From Candidatus Nomurabacteria bacterium GW2011_GWE2_34_25 (GTDB lineage Bacteria > Patescibacteriota > Minisyncoccia > Phycocordibacterales > UBA9973), in assembly GCA_000990325.1 (NCBI GenBank), contig LBPS01000007.1:1-32360 (forward strand): a stretch of DNA of 32,360 bases. Direction: 5' to 3'. The notes beneath the pieces are model-generated. The model worked only from the letters and a program-made list of their open reading frames with translations, was not told the origin of the DNA and ran no database searches. The position numbers and the translations under genes are program-made. Positions 23,662-30,119 of this stretch are shown piece by piece (positions within the stretch are counted from its first letter, which is position 1; each line of letters starts with the position of its first letter).

Positions 23662-24495
23662 ATGAATAATCAAAAAGACACACAAAAGACAAGTTTGAAT
23701 TCATATGGACAAGAGAATGTCCTAGACGTTAAATCTTTGCATAGTAAGCATATTTACGAATTTGCAAACAAAAAGACAGAGAAGTTAGTTACCGCTCTTT
23801 ATATGGTCACAGACTGTATGGACACCGACGATGCACTGAAAGCAAAACTTCGAGAACTCGGAGTAAGGTTGCTATCGGACATGTATAAGTTGTCAACACT
23901 CTCTCCTCAAGACAAGCACTTACATATCGGAGCATCTTTGGCACATGTAGATGAAGTACTTTCTTTTATAGAAATCGCTTATACCATAGGTTTTATTTCA
24001 GAGATGAATACAGCCATTTTAAAGAAAGAATTTATGATTCTGATAGGGGAGCTAGAGAACTTGGAGAAGAAAGACAAGCACTTCACTTTCACTCTTGATG
24101 AAGAAATGTTTTCTCTTCCAGCAATCTCCCCTAGGCAAGGCCTAGGGCAAGAGAATAATGTAAAGGACAATAATATTAAAAGGACAAACTTTAATATTAT
24201 GTCTTTTACAAATCACAAGCCTAATTCTTCTTACGGACAAAACCTTTCTGCTAGCCTGCCGAAGAGGCAGGTCTCTGATAAAAAAGAAAGAACAGATAAA
24301 ATACTTACTCTCATTAAGGAAAACAAGAACTTGTCTACCGGAGAGGCTGGAGTTTCTATAAAAGACATTTCAACTGCATTCACCGACTGCTCAGAAAAGA
24401 CAATTCAGCGTGAATTAAATTCTCTTCTTGCTAAAGGACAAATTAAAAAGACTGGTTCCAAGAGGTGGTCAAGGTATCAATTAGTTGCTAATTAG
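23662..24495 (+). CDS. Four-helix-bundle plus winged-helix protein with embedded palindromes
   Basis: 277 residues. The N-terminal ~130 residues resemble the four-helix-bundle family of 23S rRNA intervening-sequence proteins and Avd (KHIYEFANKKTEKLVTALYMVTDCM ... ISEMNTAILKKEFMILIGELENLEK). The C-terminal ~65 residues form a winged helix (KILTLIKENKNLSTGEAGVSIKDIS ... CSEKTIQRELNSLLAKGQIKKTGSKRWSRYQL), so DNA binding is likely. The linker (about residues 150-210) is low complexity and its DNA holds three palindromes (24129-24147, 24160-24209, 24255-24271), each translated in frame, as with Rickettsia palindromic elements. AAAGACA motifs recur at the promoter and in the linker. The TAG stop lies inside the first unit of a CTAG heptad array. 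Likely a clade-specific regulator; no function is known to me. Confidence 0.75.
   Translation: MNNQKDTQKTSLNSYGQENVLDVKSLHSKHIYEFANKKTEKLVTALYMVTDCMDTDDALKAKLRELGVRLLSDMYKLSTLSPQDKHLHIGASLAHVDEVLSFIEIAYTIGFISEMNTAILKKEFMILIGELENLEKKDKHFTFTLDEEMFSLPAISPRQGLGQENNVKDNNIKRTNFNIMSFTNHKPNSSYGQNLSASLPKRQVSDKKERTDKILTLIKENKNLSTGEAGVSIKDISTAFTDCSEKTIQRELNSLLAKGQIKKTGSKRWSRYQLVAN
24129..24147. repeat. CCTAGG-core palindrome inside the 23662 gene
   Basis: CCCTAGGC-AAG-GCCTAGGG, 8-bp arms, with CTC/GAG continuing the pairing outside. It encodes about SPRQGLGQ. Same core as the palindromes at 15 kb and 18.6 kb. Confidence 0.7.
24160..24209. repeat. 50-bp quasi-palindrome inside the 23662 gene
   Basis: GTAAAGGACAATAATATTAAA pairs with TTTAATATTATGTCTTTTAC with few differences, around an AGGACAAAC centre. 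It is in frame. Confidence 0.65.
24255..24271. repeat. CCTGCC-GAAGA-GGCAGG palindrome inside the 23662 gene
   Basis: A perfect 6-bp GC-rich stem in an AT-rich gene, encoding about LPKRQ. It is the third embedded palindrome in this linker. Confidence 0.65.
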
Positions 24496-24525
24496 GTTCT
24501 AGTAATTAGTGACTAGTTTCTAGTA
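24491..24525. repeat. CTAG heptad array, left arm
   Basis: ATTAGGT TCTAGTA ATTAGTG ACTAGTT TCTAGTA, five units in phase. It includes the stop codon of the 23662 gene. It is the reverse complement of the array at 24621-24655 with few changes. Confidence 0.7.
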
Positions 24526-24555
24526 AAAATGCCTCGGCGTACGCCGAGGCATTTT
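24526..24555. terminator. Perfect palindromic terminator after the 23662 gene
   Basis: AAAATGCCTCGGCGT / ACGCCGAGGCATTTT, a 15-bp perfect inverted repeat without spacer, GC-rich in the centre and with T-tract ends. Confidence 0.8.
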
Positions 24556-24620
24556 GTTGTAAGAATTGTATTCCAAGTTCGTCTACTTATGTATATGGTA
24601 GGGCGTATTATTAATATAAC

Positions 24621-24705
24621 ACTAGAAACTAGTCACTAGCTACTAGAAACTAATTATTGACTTATCCACAGCTATTCACTAAAAACTAGCTACTAGAACC
24701 TAATT
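24621..24705. repeat. CTAG heptad arrays, two right-oriented copies with a DnaA box between
   Basis: 24621-24655: ACTAGAA ACTAGTC ACTAGCT ACTAGAA ACTAATT. 24678-24705: ACTAAAA ACTAGCT ACTAGAA CCTAATT. The 22 bases between contain TTATCCACA (24662-24670) and keep almost the same 7-bp phase. Confidence 0.7.
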
Positions 24706-24709
24706 ATTC

Positions 24710-24738
24710 TTGCATATTATAAACCCCTATTATATAAT
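24710..24738 (+). promoter_or_regulatory. Strong promoter with a ~750-nt downstream leader
   Basis: TTGCAT (24710-24715), a 17-bp spacer and TATAAT (24733-24738). The next start codon on this strand is 25492, so it makes either a long 5' leader for the S-layer-type gene or a separate RNA. A weak TACAAT at 25474-25479 could be a second, closer promoter. Confidence 0.55.
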
Positions 24739-25491
24739 GGTATTGCGTATTAGTAGTTGGCATTTATATGCTTTATATGCTAATATGTAATATCTCTATA
24801 TGTATGGTTTACAACCTTATATATTGAGATCCGATCATTGAAAATTTAATACTATATTATTGTTAATACCAAACAGTATATAGCCGTAGTTAGTTCTAGT
24901 ATTTTGTTGTTAGAAATTTTCTTTCAACTTTATAACTTTTAACTTTCTACTTATTCAGTTTTCACTGGTCAAATTGCTATTCGTTTTCTCGTATTTTTCT
25001 TTTTGTTTTTCCTTGCTAAATTTACTTTGATAGAGAAGTAATCTAACGCAGGAAAAATTACATTGTTTTTTTTCTCGCTTTTATTATTACTTTGATAGAG
25101 AGGTAATATATTGCAAGAAAATTCATAAAGATTATTTATTAGATTTCGTTTAGTAGTATCGGCCCTGTCGACAAGGCAGATATGCTTGTCTATATTTGTA
25201 AATTATTCGCAAGAATATTTTATAAATGAAGCAAGCAGATTGTTTATGGATTTCGTTTACGATTCTAAATTTTGTTTCTCCTTTCATCACAACTTTTTTG
25301 ATAGAGAGAAGTCTTGAGAAAAGTTTCAAGGTTTAGAAGTTCAGTAAAAGATTATTCTTTATTATTAAAAAGTAGAGAATAATCAAATATGCACACATAT
25401 TGGTTTTTTCCTCGTCGTATTATTATTTTATTAGTCACGTCCGAGGATAAGTCGAAATCAATTTAAAAGTGCATACAATTAATTAAAAATT
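24739..25491 (+). ncRNA. Long AT-rich leader or small RNA region with repeated TTTGATAGAG hairpins
   Basis: No ORF of note. Contents: TATATGC direct repeats (24764-24785); a pyrimidine-rich run with ~7-bp spacing (AACTTTATAACTTTTAACTTTC, about 24926); three hairpins with a conserved loop, TTACTT-TGATAGAG-AAGTAA (25022-25041), TTACTT-TGATAGAG-AGGTAA (25087-25106) and ACTTTT-TTGATAGAG-AGAAGT (25292-25312); and a GACAAGGCA/TGCTTGTC hairpin (25169-25189). The first two copies also share GCARGAAAA downstream. Stems change while pairing is kept, which favours RNA structure. Confidence 0.5.
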
Positions 25492-27486
25492 ATGTTAAAT
25501 AAATCAAAGACTTTCAAATTTTTGATCGGAACATTCGTTTTTGCTATGGCTTTCGTAGCTACATCAGCATTTGCTATTGATTTCGGTACAACAACTTTGA
25601 AAGTAGGAAGTAAAGGAGAAGCTGTGAAGACTCTTCAAACTTTAGTTGGTGCTGATGTTGATGGATCTTTTGGTCCTCAGACAGCATTGAAAGTTAAAGC
25701 TTGGCAAGCAGCTAACGGCCTAGAAGCTGATGGATTGTTTGGTAACAAGTCAAAGACAGTAGCTATGGGTGCTTACAACAGTGGCAATCCAAATGCAGCA
25801 GGTTCACTTTGTCCAAACGGAATGACATTGGCAAGTAACTGTTCAGTAGCTCCAGGAGCTGCAACAGCAGTAACACTTTGTCCAAATGGAATGACATTGA
25901 CAAGTAACTGCATGACAGCTCCAGGTACAGCAGTTCCAGGAGCATTGGTAGGAACAGCTGGAGAAATAGCCACATTAACTCAACTTTCACAATATAGTGG
26001 AGAAGAAGTTGGTGCAGGACAAAAGGATATCAAAGTACTTGGTTTTGATATGAAATCATCAAAAGATGGTGATATTGGTATCAATTCAGTAAAGGTAAGT
26101 TTTGTTATCACTAATGCTAGTGGTTCAACAAGACTAACTGACTATGCTAGTACAGTTACACTATGGCAGGGCTCAACAAAGGTTGGTTCAGCCCTAGCAG
26201 CTGATTTCAACAAAGACAGTACAGGTCATTACAGTAAGACAATCAGTGTTTCAAGTTCTGTAGTTAAAGCAGATGTTACAGAGAAGTTTTACGTAACAGT
26301 AGATGCTCTTTCAAGTCTTGATTCTGCAGATATTGATTCAGAAGTTATGACTATCGGTATTGATAATGTTAGATATGTTGATGGATCAGGAGTAACAACT
26401 ACTGAAGCTTTAGCAGGAGATCTTCCAATTTCAGGAGTTTCTGTTGCTTTCGTAAGTTTTGCAACTGCAGCTGACACTGAATTGAAGATTACTACATCTT
26501 CATCTTCACCTAAGGCTCAAGTTGTTAAGGCAAGTACAACAGCTAATACTGATGGAGTTGTTCTTTTGAAGGGAGTATTAACCCTAAAGGGAACATCTAA
26601 TGTTTGGTTGGATGAATTGCCAATAACATTTACTGCAGCCAATGATAGTATTGATTCAATGGCAGGATCAGTTACACTTAAACTCGGTGATAATACATAC
26701 ACAGAGTCTCTAGGTGCAAACTGTGTCAGTACTTGTGCTTCAAATACTACAGCCGTAGTTACATTCAACAATCTTGATTACACTATCACTGCAGGAGCTA
26801 CTGTAAACTTTACAGTATCTGCTGACATGAATGATATTGAAAATACAGGAGTTACTGCAACTGACTTTGATGAAGGAGATACTCTTCTTGCTTCTTTGAC
26901 ATCAACAAACCGTGCAGCTATGGTTGTTGAGAATAGTCAAGGAGATTCATTGACTGATGCAACAGAGAGAACTGGTTCATCTGTTGGTGAAGCTATGACA
27001 TTCCGTTCAGAAGGAGTAAATGTAGCAATGGGAACAGTTACTTATGGAAACACAGAAGATTCAAGTGGAAACATCACAACTGTTACTTATACTATTCCAG
27101 TATCTGTAACATCATTCGGTGATACTCTATATATGGGTCAGTCAGCACAATTGGCAACAGCAGCAACAGCTTCAAACGCATTTGCTGTAGTATTCCAAAA
27201 TTCAACTGCACCTACTGTTTCTGATGTAGCAGCAACTGCTTCATTCACTCTTGCAACTTCAGATGCAACTATTGAAACAAACGGTTTCCGTCTTGATGAT
27301 GGGGTAACAAAGAACTTCACAATAACAGCAGTTCTTACAACACCTACAACAGCAAGTAACTCATACCGTGTTGCTCTAAAGCAATTGCAAACATTCACAG
27401 ACGCAAACTTGGGTCTTGGATCAACATTAAATTCTTTGACTCCAGTAGAGTCATATCAAACTGGCTACAAGTTCATAACAAGTTAA
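25492..27486 (+). CDS. Probable S-layer or major surface protein with a peptidoglycan-binding-type domain
   Basis: 664 residues. A signal peptide (FKFLIGTFVFAMAFVATSAFA) is followed by a PG_binding_1-type module (about residues 33-85, LKVGSKGEAVKTLQTLVGADVDGSFGPQTALKVKAWQAANGLEADGLFG). Two copies of LCPNGMTLxSNC come next, then about 500 residues of Thr/Ser/Ala-rich beta structure without a membrane helix, with a Cys pair in GANCVSTCAS. Size, composition, uniform A-ending codon use, a strong promoter and an efficient terminator fit an abundant surface-array protein. The next gene is an O-antigen-ligase-type enzyme, so the protein may be glycosylated. S-layer identity is inferred from these features; homology would have to confirm it. 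No SLH domain or cohesin is present. Confidence 0.65.
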   Translation: MLNKSKTFKFLIGTFVFAMAFVATSAFAIDFGTTTLKVGSKGEAVKTLQTLVGADVDGSFGPQTALKVKAWQAANGLEADGLFGNKSKTVAMGAYNSGNPNAAGSLCPNGMTLASNCSVAPGAATAVTLCPNGMTLTSNCMTAPGTAVPGALVGTAGEIATLTQLSQYSGEEVGAGQKDIKVLGFDMKSSKDGDIGINSVKVSFVITNASGSTRLTDYASTVTLWQGSTKVGSALAADFNKDSTGHYSKTISVSSSVVKADVTEKFYVTVDALSSLDSADIDSEVMTIGIDNVRYVDGSGVTTTEALAGDLPISGVSVAFVSFATAADTELKITTSSSSPKAQVVKASTTANTDGVVLLKGVLTLKGTSNVWLDELPITFTAANDSIDSMAGSVTLKLGDNTYTESLGANCVSTCASNTTAVVTFNNLDYTITAGATVNFTVSADMNDIENTGVTATDFDEGDTLLASLTSTNRAAMVVENSQGDSLTDATERTGSSVGEAMTFRSEGVNVAMGTVTYGNTEDSSGNITTVTYTIPVSVTSFGDTLYMGQSAQLATAATASNAFAVVFQNSTAPTVSDVAATASFTLATSDATIETNGFRLDDGVTKNFTITAVLTTPTTASNSYRVALKQLQTFTDANLGLGSTLNSLTPVESYQTGYKFITS

Positions 27487-27546
27487 TAGCTTTTAATGAA
27501 TTAAGTTTAGTTTGAAAACTTAAACAGAAGGAAAACTGCGAACCAC

Positions 27547-27577
27547 AAAAAGCCACCCAATTGGGTGGCTTTTTGTT
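27547..27577. terminator. Palindromic terminator after the S-layer-type gene
   Basis: AAAAAGCCACCCAA / TTGGGTGGCTTTTT: a 14-bp perfect inverted repeat, followed by GTTGTT. Confidence 0.85.
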
Positions 27578-27609
27578 GTTTATTACTAGGCATTTTATGT
27601 ATTTTTAGA

Positions 27610-27615
27610 TATAAT
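27610..27615 (+). promoter_or_regulatory. -10 box of the ligase gene (leaderless)
   Basis: TATAAT ends 8 bp before the ATG at 27623, placing the predicted start one base from the codon. Confidence 0.55.
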
Positions 27616-27622
27616 TTACCTT

Positions 27623-29707
27623 ATGAGTTCAATTAAGAAAGACATACTTAATTATGGAATATTATTATTATTTTTTCTTACTCCACTGATGTATTTTGGT
27701 AGTAGGATTTATCCACACATAACTTCTAAAACTTTCTTTTTCTATGGATTTGCAAATATATTATTTTTCTATTGGTTATATATTATTCTTATAGACAAAA
27801 GTTATCGTCTTTCTAGGAAACAATGGTTATTTTTTGCACCATTATTTTTGTATGTTATCTGGATGACTATTGCAGGTATATTTGCCGTTAATCCACATCT
27901 CGCTCTTTGGTCATCCTTAGGGAGGGGGACAGGATTATTAACATTATATTATTCGACAACTACAGCTATTATAGTAGCTTCTATCGTTAAAAATAACGGT
28001 ATTAGATATATTTACTCTATATTGAAATGGTTTATAATATCATCTTCTCTTGTTGTTTTGACTGTATGGCTTGGGAACGAAGGTTTTCATTTACAAGGTG
28101 GTTTGTTTGTAAATTCTGGTGGTGGAGGTATCATAGGCAACTCTTCATTAGCTGCAGCTTATCTCATATTTAGTTTATTCTTTGGATTATTTTTAATATT
28201 TTCTAATTCAATACAGAAAAAAATCAAAATATTTACTGGAGTAATTCTTGCTTTTATCTTATTTTCACCCTTATTTATTAATTTATTTGGATTATTGCAA
28301 AGAGGGGAATTACTCGGAAGTGCAAGAGGGGCCATGATTGGAATTATTGTAGGAGTGGGAATAATGATTGTGTCTTATTTCTCTTTTTCAAATAATAAAG
28401 CTCTCAAAATTATAGGGATAATTGGAATTTTCTTATCATTACTTATATTTTCGATTGGATGGAGTAAATTTATGAATCCCGATACTGCTATTCATCAGAA
28501 ATTTACTGAAGTTGCTTCAGGGACTCGTTTCCTATTCTGGAATGTAGCCCAAGAATCAATGAATAAGCATCCATGGCTTGGTTATGGCCCAGAGAACTAC
28601 ATGATTGCTTTCCAGGAAAACTTTAATCCTCAAATATTAAATAAGGATTTAAGTGTTGAGGCATGGAATGATAGGGCTCACAATATTTATTTTGATACTG
28701 GTGTTTCCGGTGGTTATCCAGCCATTATATTTTACAGTATTTTTCTACTCAGTATATTTTATGGTATTTTTGTTTTGTTTAAAAATAATAAAATATCAAA
28801 TGTACAAGTAGGCATCTTTTATGGCTTATTATGTGCTTACATCTTCCAGAATTTATTTGTTTTTGATTCTACTCTATCCATAATGAATTTATTTATGTTT
28901 GCAGGGTTAGCATTTGGATATATTGGATATAAAAGTGATGATGAGAAGAAAAATAAAGAAGAACAAAATGGTAAACAAAAGAAAATAATCGTTAGTCAGA
29001 CTAATGAGATGTTAATAGGTACCACTCTTTTGGTCTTATGTGTGATATTCTGGATATATTTTTCTATATTACCGGCCGATAAGTCTAAGGCATTTTGGTC
29101 TGTATTTAGTAAAAAAATAGAAGTACGTTCAGATTATAGTAATTTATTGCAAGGGTCATCTGTGGGGAATGATTGGGATGTCAGTGGCCTTGCTCATGAT
29201 GTATATAAATCTTATGCACTTAATCCTATTCAAATAAAAAATAACAAAGCCATGCTACCAATTTATGAGAAAGATTTAAATTCGCTATTAAAATATCTTG
29301 AATCTGTCTCAAGGGAAAATACCACTGATTTTAGATTATATAAGAAAATATTTGATTTATATAGCACTTCCATATTTCTTGGTGATAAAAGAAATGATCC
29401 AATATTGATACAGCATTTATTTGAAGTCTTGAATCAAGCAAAAGAACTTTCTCCCAATAATCCAGAGGTATATTGGGGTATGGCTCAATTATATGCATGG
29501 TCTGGTGATTTTAAGAATATAGAGCAAGTATATAAACAAGCCATTGATCTTGACCCAAGTGTTTCAGCTTCACATAAATTACTTATTCAATTTGCTCAAG
29601 CGATAAGAGATCAGAAATTATATAATGAGGCTATTATACAAGCAGAAAAAGATATTCCTGGTTTTGTTGAAGCTAATAAAAAAGAACTAAATATAATAAC
29701 AAAATAA
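27623..29707 (+). CDS. O-antigen ligase / Wzy-type membrane glycan enzyme with a TPR-like tail
   Basis: 694 residues with about 11-12 TM helices in the first ~480. The Wzy_C/WaaL signature region lies in the large loop: EVASGTRFLFWNVAQESMNKHPWLGYGPENYMIAFQENF, followed by DRAHNIYFDTGVSGGYPAII. The R-x-x-x-W and GxGxxN-type GYGPENY elements and the His of RAHN are those used in the family for glycan transfer. A soluble C-terminal part with LSPNNPEVYWGMAQLYAWSGDFKNIEQVYKQAIDLDPS has TPR character. Such proteins attach or polymerise lipid-linked glycans; as there is no LPS in this kind of cell, transfer to a protein such as the S-layer product is a reasonable inference. Its coding sequence contains an exact TTATCCACA (27709-27717), probably by chance. 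Confidence 0.85.
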   Translation: MSSIKKDILNYGILLLFFLTPLMYFGSRIYPHITSKTFFFYGFANILFFYWLYIILIDKSYRLSRKQWLFFAPLFLYVIWMTIAGIFAVNPHLALWSSLGRGTGLLTLYYSTTTAIIVASIVKNNGIRYIYSILKWFIISSSLVVLTVWLGNEGFHLQGGLFVNSGGGGIIGNSSLAAAYLIFSLFFGLFLIFSNSIQKKIKIFTGVILAFILFSPLFINLFGLLQRGELLGSARGAMIGIIVGVGIMIVSYFSFSNNKALKIIGIIGIFLSLLIFSIGWSKFMNPDTAIHQKFTEVASGTRFLFWNVAQESMNKHPWLGYGPENYMIAFQENFNPQILNKDLSVEAWNDRAHNIYFDTGVSGGYPAIIFYSIFLLSIFYGIFVLFKNNKISNVQVGIFYGLLCAYIFQNLFVFDSTLSIMNLFMFAGLAFGYIGYKSDDEKKNKEEQNGKQKKIIVSQTNEMLIGTTLLVLCVIFWIYFSILPADKSKAFWSVFSKKIEVRSDYSNLLQGSSVGNDWDVSGLAHDVYKSYALNPIQIKNNKAMLPIYEKDLNSLLKYLESVSRENTTDFRLYKKIFDLYSTSIFLGDKRNDPILIQHLFEVLNQAKELSPNNPEVYWGMAQLYAWSGDFKNIEQVYKQAIDLDPSVSASHKLLIQFAQAIRDQKLYNEAIIQAEKDIPGFVEANKKELNIITK

Positions 29708-29710
29708 TAT

Positions 29711-29833
29711 ATGTCTAAAATAATTGTCATCCCAGAACGAAAATTTATATCGAATGCATATAAAATTTCGTACGGGACAAGCAGGGGGAGCGGGGTTTAT
29801 AAGACTAGCCAGAACTTGCCACAGGGAAGGTAA
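29711..29833 (+). pseudogene. Truncated 5' remnant of an epimerase-type gene interrupted by a palindrome
   Basis: The segment ATG..AAAATAATTGTCA (29711-29729) equals the start of the intact epimerase gene (31054-31066), and CAGGGGGAGCGGGGTT (29782-29797) equals the following 16 bases (31067-31082). Between them a 52-bp insert, mostly a palindrome, breaks the reading frame. After FI the sequence no longer matches an epimerase. The open frame encodes only 40 residues (MSKIIV...) and is unlikely to be functional. Confidence 0.6.
29730..29777. repeat. 48-bp palindromic insertion in the epimerase remnant
   Basis: TCCC-AGA-ACGAAAATTTATAT then CGAATGC then ATATAAAATTTCGT-AC-GGGA: imperfect inverted repeat with TCCC/GGGA ends. 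It lies exactly at the break in the homology to the intact epimerase start. Confidence 0.6.
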
Positions 29834-30059
29834 ACGGGGGACAGCCACCATTGTTTATTGTTTTCTACATAAAGGTGTAATAGTAACTAGTTTACAATAG
29901 GTTGACAATAAGATATAGAATAGTTGACAATAGATAGTCTTATCATTATATCTATATTTTATAATGAAATTTTCAGTATGTGCAAAAATTGCATAAGTTC
30001 AAATTTAAGAAAGAACTCGCCAGAAAGATTCTTATGAAAACTAGACAAATACAAAATAT
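29834..30059. other. Intergenic region upstream of the Fic gene
   Basis: Contains GGGGGACAGCCACC (29845-29858), two GTTGACAATA direct repeats with perfect TTGACA -35 hexamers (29902-29907, 29924-29929), a TATAAT (29960-29965) too distant to pair with them, and TGCAA-AAA-TTGCA (29979-29991). No convincing ORF or RNA gene. Confidence 0.4.
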
Positions 30060-30102
30060 AACTTTATAAAGTTCCGTTAATTTTGACTAACTTTATAAAG
30101 TT
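30060..30102. promoter_or_regulatory. Twin operator AACTTTATAAAGTT of the Fic gene
   Basis: Two identical 14-bp perfect palindromes at 30060-30073 and 30089-30102, 29 bp centre to centre. The second lies exactly between the -35 and -10 boxes; the encoded protein has an XRE-type HTH, so autorepression is likely. Confidence 0.75.
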
Positions 30103-30111
30103 TGGTAATAT
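30083..30111 (+). promoter_or_regulatory. Promoter of the Fic gene
   Basis: TTGACT, 17-bp spacer, TAATAT with an extended TGG. The start would be near 30118, so the mRNA is leaderless or nearly so with the ATG at 30120. Confidence 0.7.
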
Positions 30112-30119
30112 GTTTATGT

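Noticed and set aside
24596-24625. Possible dif/Xer site around GGGCGTATTATTAATATAAC
   Set aside because: Only loose similarity to the 28-bp dif consensus, with neither arm convincing.
25763-27398. Minus-strand ORFs opposite the S-layer-type gene
   Set aside because: Shadows of the repetitive codon pattern in a long real gene; no start signals or domains.
29840-29865. GGGGGACAGCCACCATTG as the end of a RAYT-type element
   Set aside because: It resembles sequences I loosely associate with REP/RAYT ends, but there is no partner end or palindrome here, so I do not claim it.
29711-30059. tRNA or other standard RNA gene in the GC-richer patch at 29.77-29.87 kb
   Set aside because: No cloverleaf, no T-loop motif; the GC-rich part is explained by epimerase homology. 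No tRNA or rRNA was recognised anywhere in the window.
30102-30119. TTG start of the Fic ORF given in the ORF track
   Set aside because: It lies in the operator and the -10 box; the ATG at 30120 is 2 bp from the predicted transcription start and gives a normal HTH N-terminus.
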